From positions 1 to 24,454 of the forward strand of contig JADHVE010000014.1 in NCBI GenBank assembly GCA_016784195.1: a stretch of DNA of 24,454 nucleotides. The letters are read 5' to 3'. The position numbers and the translations under genes are program-made. Numbering within the stretch: position 1 is the stretch's first letter; each line of letters starts with the position of its first letter. Shown one piece after another: positions 22,977 through 24,454 of this stretch. The notes below the pieces were generated by a model. The model saw nothing but the letters and a program-made list of their open reading frames with translations, had not been told where the DNA came from and searched no databases. This DNA comes from Candidatus Woesearchaeota archaeon. GTDB lineage: Archaea; Nanobdellota; Nanobdellia; Woesearchaeales; GW2011-AR4.

Positions 22977-23086
22977 TTTCCCAGTTACGAGCAAACATTT
23001 AAAGAATTACAGCGACTATAAGAAGCAGGTTCTTTCATGTTACACAATCAGTTAATATATCAATATGTTTGCGGAGTTCTGGGAAA
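22977..23086. repeat. Second long interrupted inverted repeat
   Basis: TTTCCCAG (22977-22984) pairs with CTGGGAAA (23079-23086), and GCAAACAT (22991-22998) with ATGTTTGC (23065-23072). The two stems are separated by a symmetric 6/6 internal loop, with a 66-nt apical region. It begins 5 nt after the three-way-junction element. Confidence 0.7.
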
Positions 23087-23099
23087 TTTCGTTCCGAAA
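23087..23099. repeat. Triloop hairpin TTTCG-TTC-CGAAA
   Basis: A 5-bp perfect stem with a 3-nt loop, directly abutting the preceding inverted repeat. Confidence 0.5.
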
Positions 23100-23125
23100 A
23101 GTTAAATTTAAGTTTCCAATCAATC

Positions 23126-23140
23126 TCTGCCAAAGGCAGA
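23126..23140. repeat. Triloop hairpin TCTGCC-AAA-GGCAGA
   Basis: A 6-bp perfect stem with an AAA loop. It lies in the gene-free block and is not followed by a T-tract, so it is not an obvious terminator. Confidence 0.5.
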
Positions 23141-23198
23141 CTATATTTTAGGGAATTCTCTCCAATCCAGCGAACAAGGTGAGCCTTCAAGGAAATAC

Positions 23199-23286
23199 AT
23201 CAAGGGCAAGAAGTGTGTTTATCAAATGAGGCGAAGCCGATACATTAAAACAAAGTATCAAGGGGCAAGAAAACTGTTTATGAAAT
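23199..23286. repeat. Pair of imperfect 29-30 nt direct repeats
   Basis: ATCAAGGGCAAGAA, three bases, TGTTTATCAAAT (23199-23227) recurs as ATCAAGGGGCAAGAA, three bases, TGTTTATGAAAT (23257-23286), start to start 58 nt. The intervening segment carries GGCGAAGCC (23230-23238). The second copy overlaps the helicase stop codon. Only two copies are seen, so this is not a CRISPR array. Confidence 0.6.
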
Positions 23287-24454
23287 AAAATCTAACGTAA
23301 TAAGTTTTAATTTTTTATTGTTAAACTCATCTAATCCCTCTTTCTCATGAACTAATTTATCGCTTATAAAATCCGAGAGTAATTTTATTAACTTTTTCCA
23401 ATTAGGCGATCTTTTATATTGTTTCCATATTTTTCTTAGTAATTGAAGTCTTTTTTTTGTCAAGCTTATATTTAATAGTTTTTCTTTAGTTTGATTCCAT
23501 TCTTTTTCTAAAATATCATCTTCAGGAAAATCTAGTAAATAGTCATCTATTTCATGTTCAATTTCTCTTACAACACTAATTAAGAATTTTGTGCTTCTTT
23601 CTTTACTCCACTGTACTTGTTGAGTATCTGTTTTTTCTTTACTTTCAATATCTTTATATGTCTCTTCAATATCTTTAATTATCTTATTATTAATTTCATA
23701 AACTTTATCAAAAAAATCAGGAATCACTCTAGTGGTTTTATCAGTACACGAAATATATCTCATAATTTCTGTTTTATTCTTTAATAAAAACTTACCTTCT
23801 AAATCATACATATACCAGAAATGAAAATCCTCAGAATACTTGTAATAAAAGAATATTCCTTTAATTCCTTTGTTTGATAATCCGCTATGAATACCATCTG
23901 GAAGCTCTTCTAATTCACTCATAGACTTCTTTTTCAAGTAAGTCTTCAAAGGTTGATAAAATAATTCTCCCCCTCCAAATACATCATTTTCTAATTCATC
24001 TAGAATTTTTGAATCTTGTTCTTTGATTTTTCTAATAATTCCAAATACTTTAGGGTGAATTTTCTCTCCTAAAACTGTTTGGTCAAGTCCAACCGATTTA
24101 TCTATATCAATTATTTTATTCTGTAGAATACTTACTAATTTTAATAATGTCTCAAGTTCATCTTCTGGGAAGAAGTTATAGATGTATATTTTATCAAATT
24201 TCGAACCAATTCTGTCAATCCTTCCAGCTCTTTGAATCATCCTTGTTGGATTCCAATGCAAATCATAATTAATTAATATCTGGGCGGTTTGTAAGTTTTG
24301 TCCTTCAGATAAAACATCTGTACTTAGTAATATATCAATATCTCCCTTTGTAAAATTAGCTATTATTTTTTGTCTTTCAATTGAAGACTGTGAACCAGAA
24401 ATTTTGACTACATTTATTTTTTCAAATTCCTTTTGTTGACTTATATAATCATGG
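23278..24454 (-). CDS. SNF2/RapA-type superfamily 2 helicase, C-terminal part (runs off right edge)
   Basis: The reverse frame is open from the stop at 23278-23280 to the window edge (about 391 residues). It begins with the helicase C-terminal RecA-like domain: VVKISGSQSSIERQKII, motif V STDVLSEGQNLQTAQILINY, and motif VI NPTRMIQRAGRIDRIGS. After it come about 250 residues rich in charged helices (KTYLKKKSMSELEELPDG, DFHFWYMYDLEGKFLL) without a recognised domain. This motif set is typical of SNF2-like ATPases that are common in archaeal and bacterial defence islands. The first ATG inside the window (24261) falls within the helicase domain and is not the true start. The ATPase half lies outside. 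Confidence 0.85.
   Translation of the reverse strand, partial: HDYISQQKEFEKINVVKISGSQSSIERQKIIANFTKGDIDILLSTDVLSEGQNLQTAQILINYDLHWNPTRMIQRAGRIDRIGSKFDKIYIYNFFPEDELETLLKLVSILQNKIIDIDKSVGLDQTVLGEKIHPKVFGIIRKIKEQDSKILDELENDVFGGGELFYQPLKTYLKKKSMSELEELPDGIHSGLSNKGIKGIFFYYKYSEDFHFWYMYDLEGKFLLKNKTEIMRYISCTDKTTRVIPDFFDKVYEINNKIIKDIEETYKDIESKEKTDTQQVQWSKERSTKFLISVVREIEHEIDDYLLDFPEDDILEKEWNQTKEKLLNISLTKKRLQLLRKIWKQYKRSPNWKKLIKLLSDFISDKLVHEKEGLDEFNNKKLKLITLDFIS

Larger units (their letters stand above)
22683..23277. other. 595-bp gene-free block dense in inverted repeats
   Basis: No ORF of coding character on either strand. It contains the methyltransferase promoter, the nested element 22794-22971, a second long interrupted stem 22977-23086, several triloop mini-hairpins and a pair of direct repeats. 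Individual structures are listed separately. Confidence 0.7.

Noticed and set aside
21959..23078. Shared GCGGAGTT at 21959 and 23071 as insertion boundaries of the methyltransferase
   Set aside because: An 8-bp match is too short to be meaningful at this distance, and the flanks do not align further.
23199..23286. CRISPR array
   Set aside because: Only two imperfect repeats, no third unit and no regular spacers.

Overview
The window reads as a chromosomal stretch of an AT-rich archaeon, most likely from the DPANN group (Woesearchaeota/Pacearchaeota-like). The archaeal assignment is firm: it carries ribosomal protein eS1, the KH-domain nuclease aCPSF1, a proteasome beta subunit, the KEOPS kinase Bud32, a type II-like methionine aminopeptidase, a TrmB-family regulator and CCA-less tRNA genes. 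TATA boxes sit 24-29 bp before many start codons, so much of the transcription looks leaderless. The DPANN placement is an inference from AT richness, compact genes and divergent housekeeping proteins.

Layout: (1) 1-590, minus strand: 5' part of an IS66-like transposase gene preceded by an overlapping DUF2080 gene and a perfect palindromic operator-like site. (2) 921-2636 pyrG and 2896-3723 eS1, each with its own promoter. (3) 3774-3846 tRNA-Gln, a doubtful small Cys-containing ORF, then a tight run bud32 - ZIP metal transporter - membrane-anchored HAD phosphatase. (4) 6189-6610 a gene-free stretch with consecutive hairpins, then tRNA-His (with encoded G-1), a Trm112-like/methyltransferase gene whose 5' end is out of frame with its best start, a radical SAM/SPASM gene, and hisS. 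(5) 10259-16181, minus strand: methionine aminopeptidase, aCPSF1, proteasome beta, TrmB-like regulator and a secreted, membrane-anchored surface protein. (6) 16407-21181: a DUF4443-like regulator, PRPP synthetase, a small basic protein, a YgiQ-type radical SAM protein (minus) and an endonuclease III/MagIII-like glycosylase. (7) 21182-24454: an accessory-looking tail with orphan small ORFs, a methyltransferase, a gene-free 595-bp block packed with inverted repeats, and the C-terminal part of an SNF2/RapA-type helicase running off the right edge.

The core genes serve nucleotide supply (CTP, PRPP), translation (tRNA-Gln, tRNA-His, HisRS, eS1, t6A via Bud32), protein maturation and turnover (MetAP, proteasome) and transcription termination (aCPSF1). 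The most unusual items are the nested three-way-junction inverted-repeat element at 22794-22971 with a second long hairpin beside it, the methyltransferase/radical SAM pair with its disrupted N-terminus, and the palindrome in front of the DUF2080/transposase pair.
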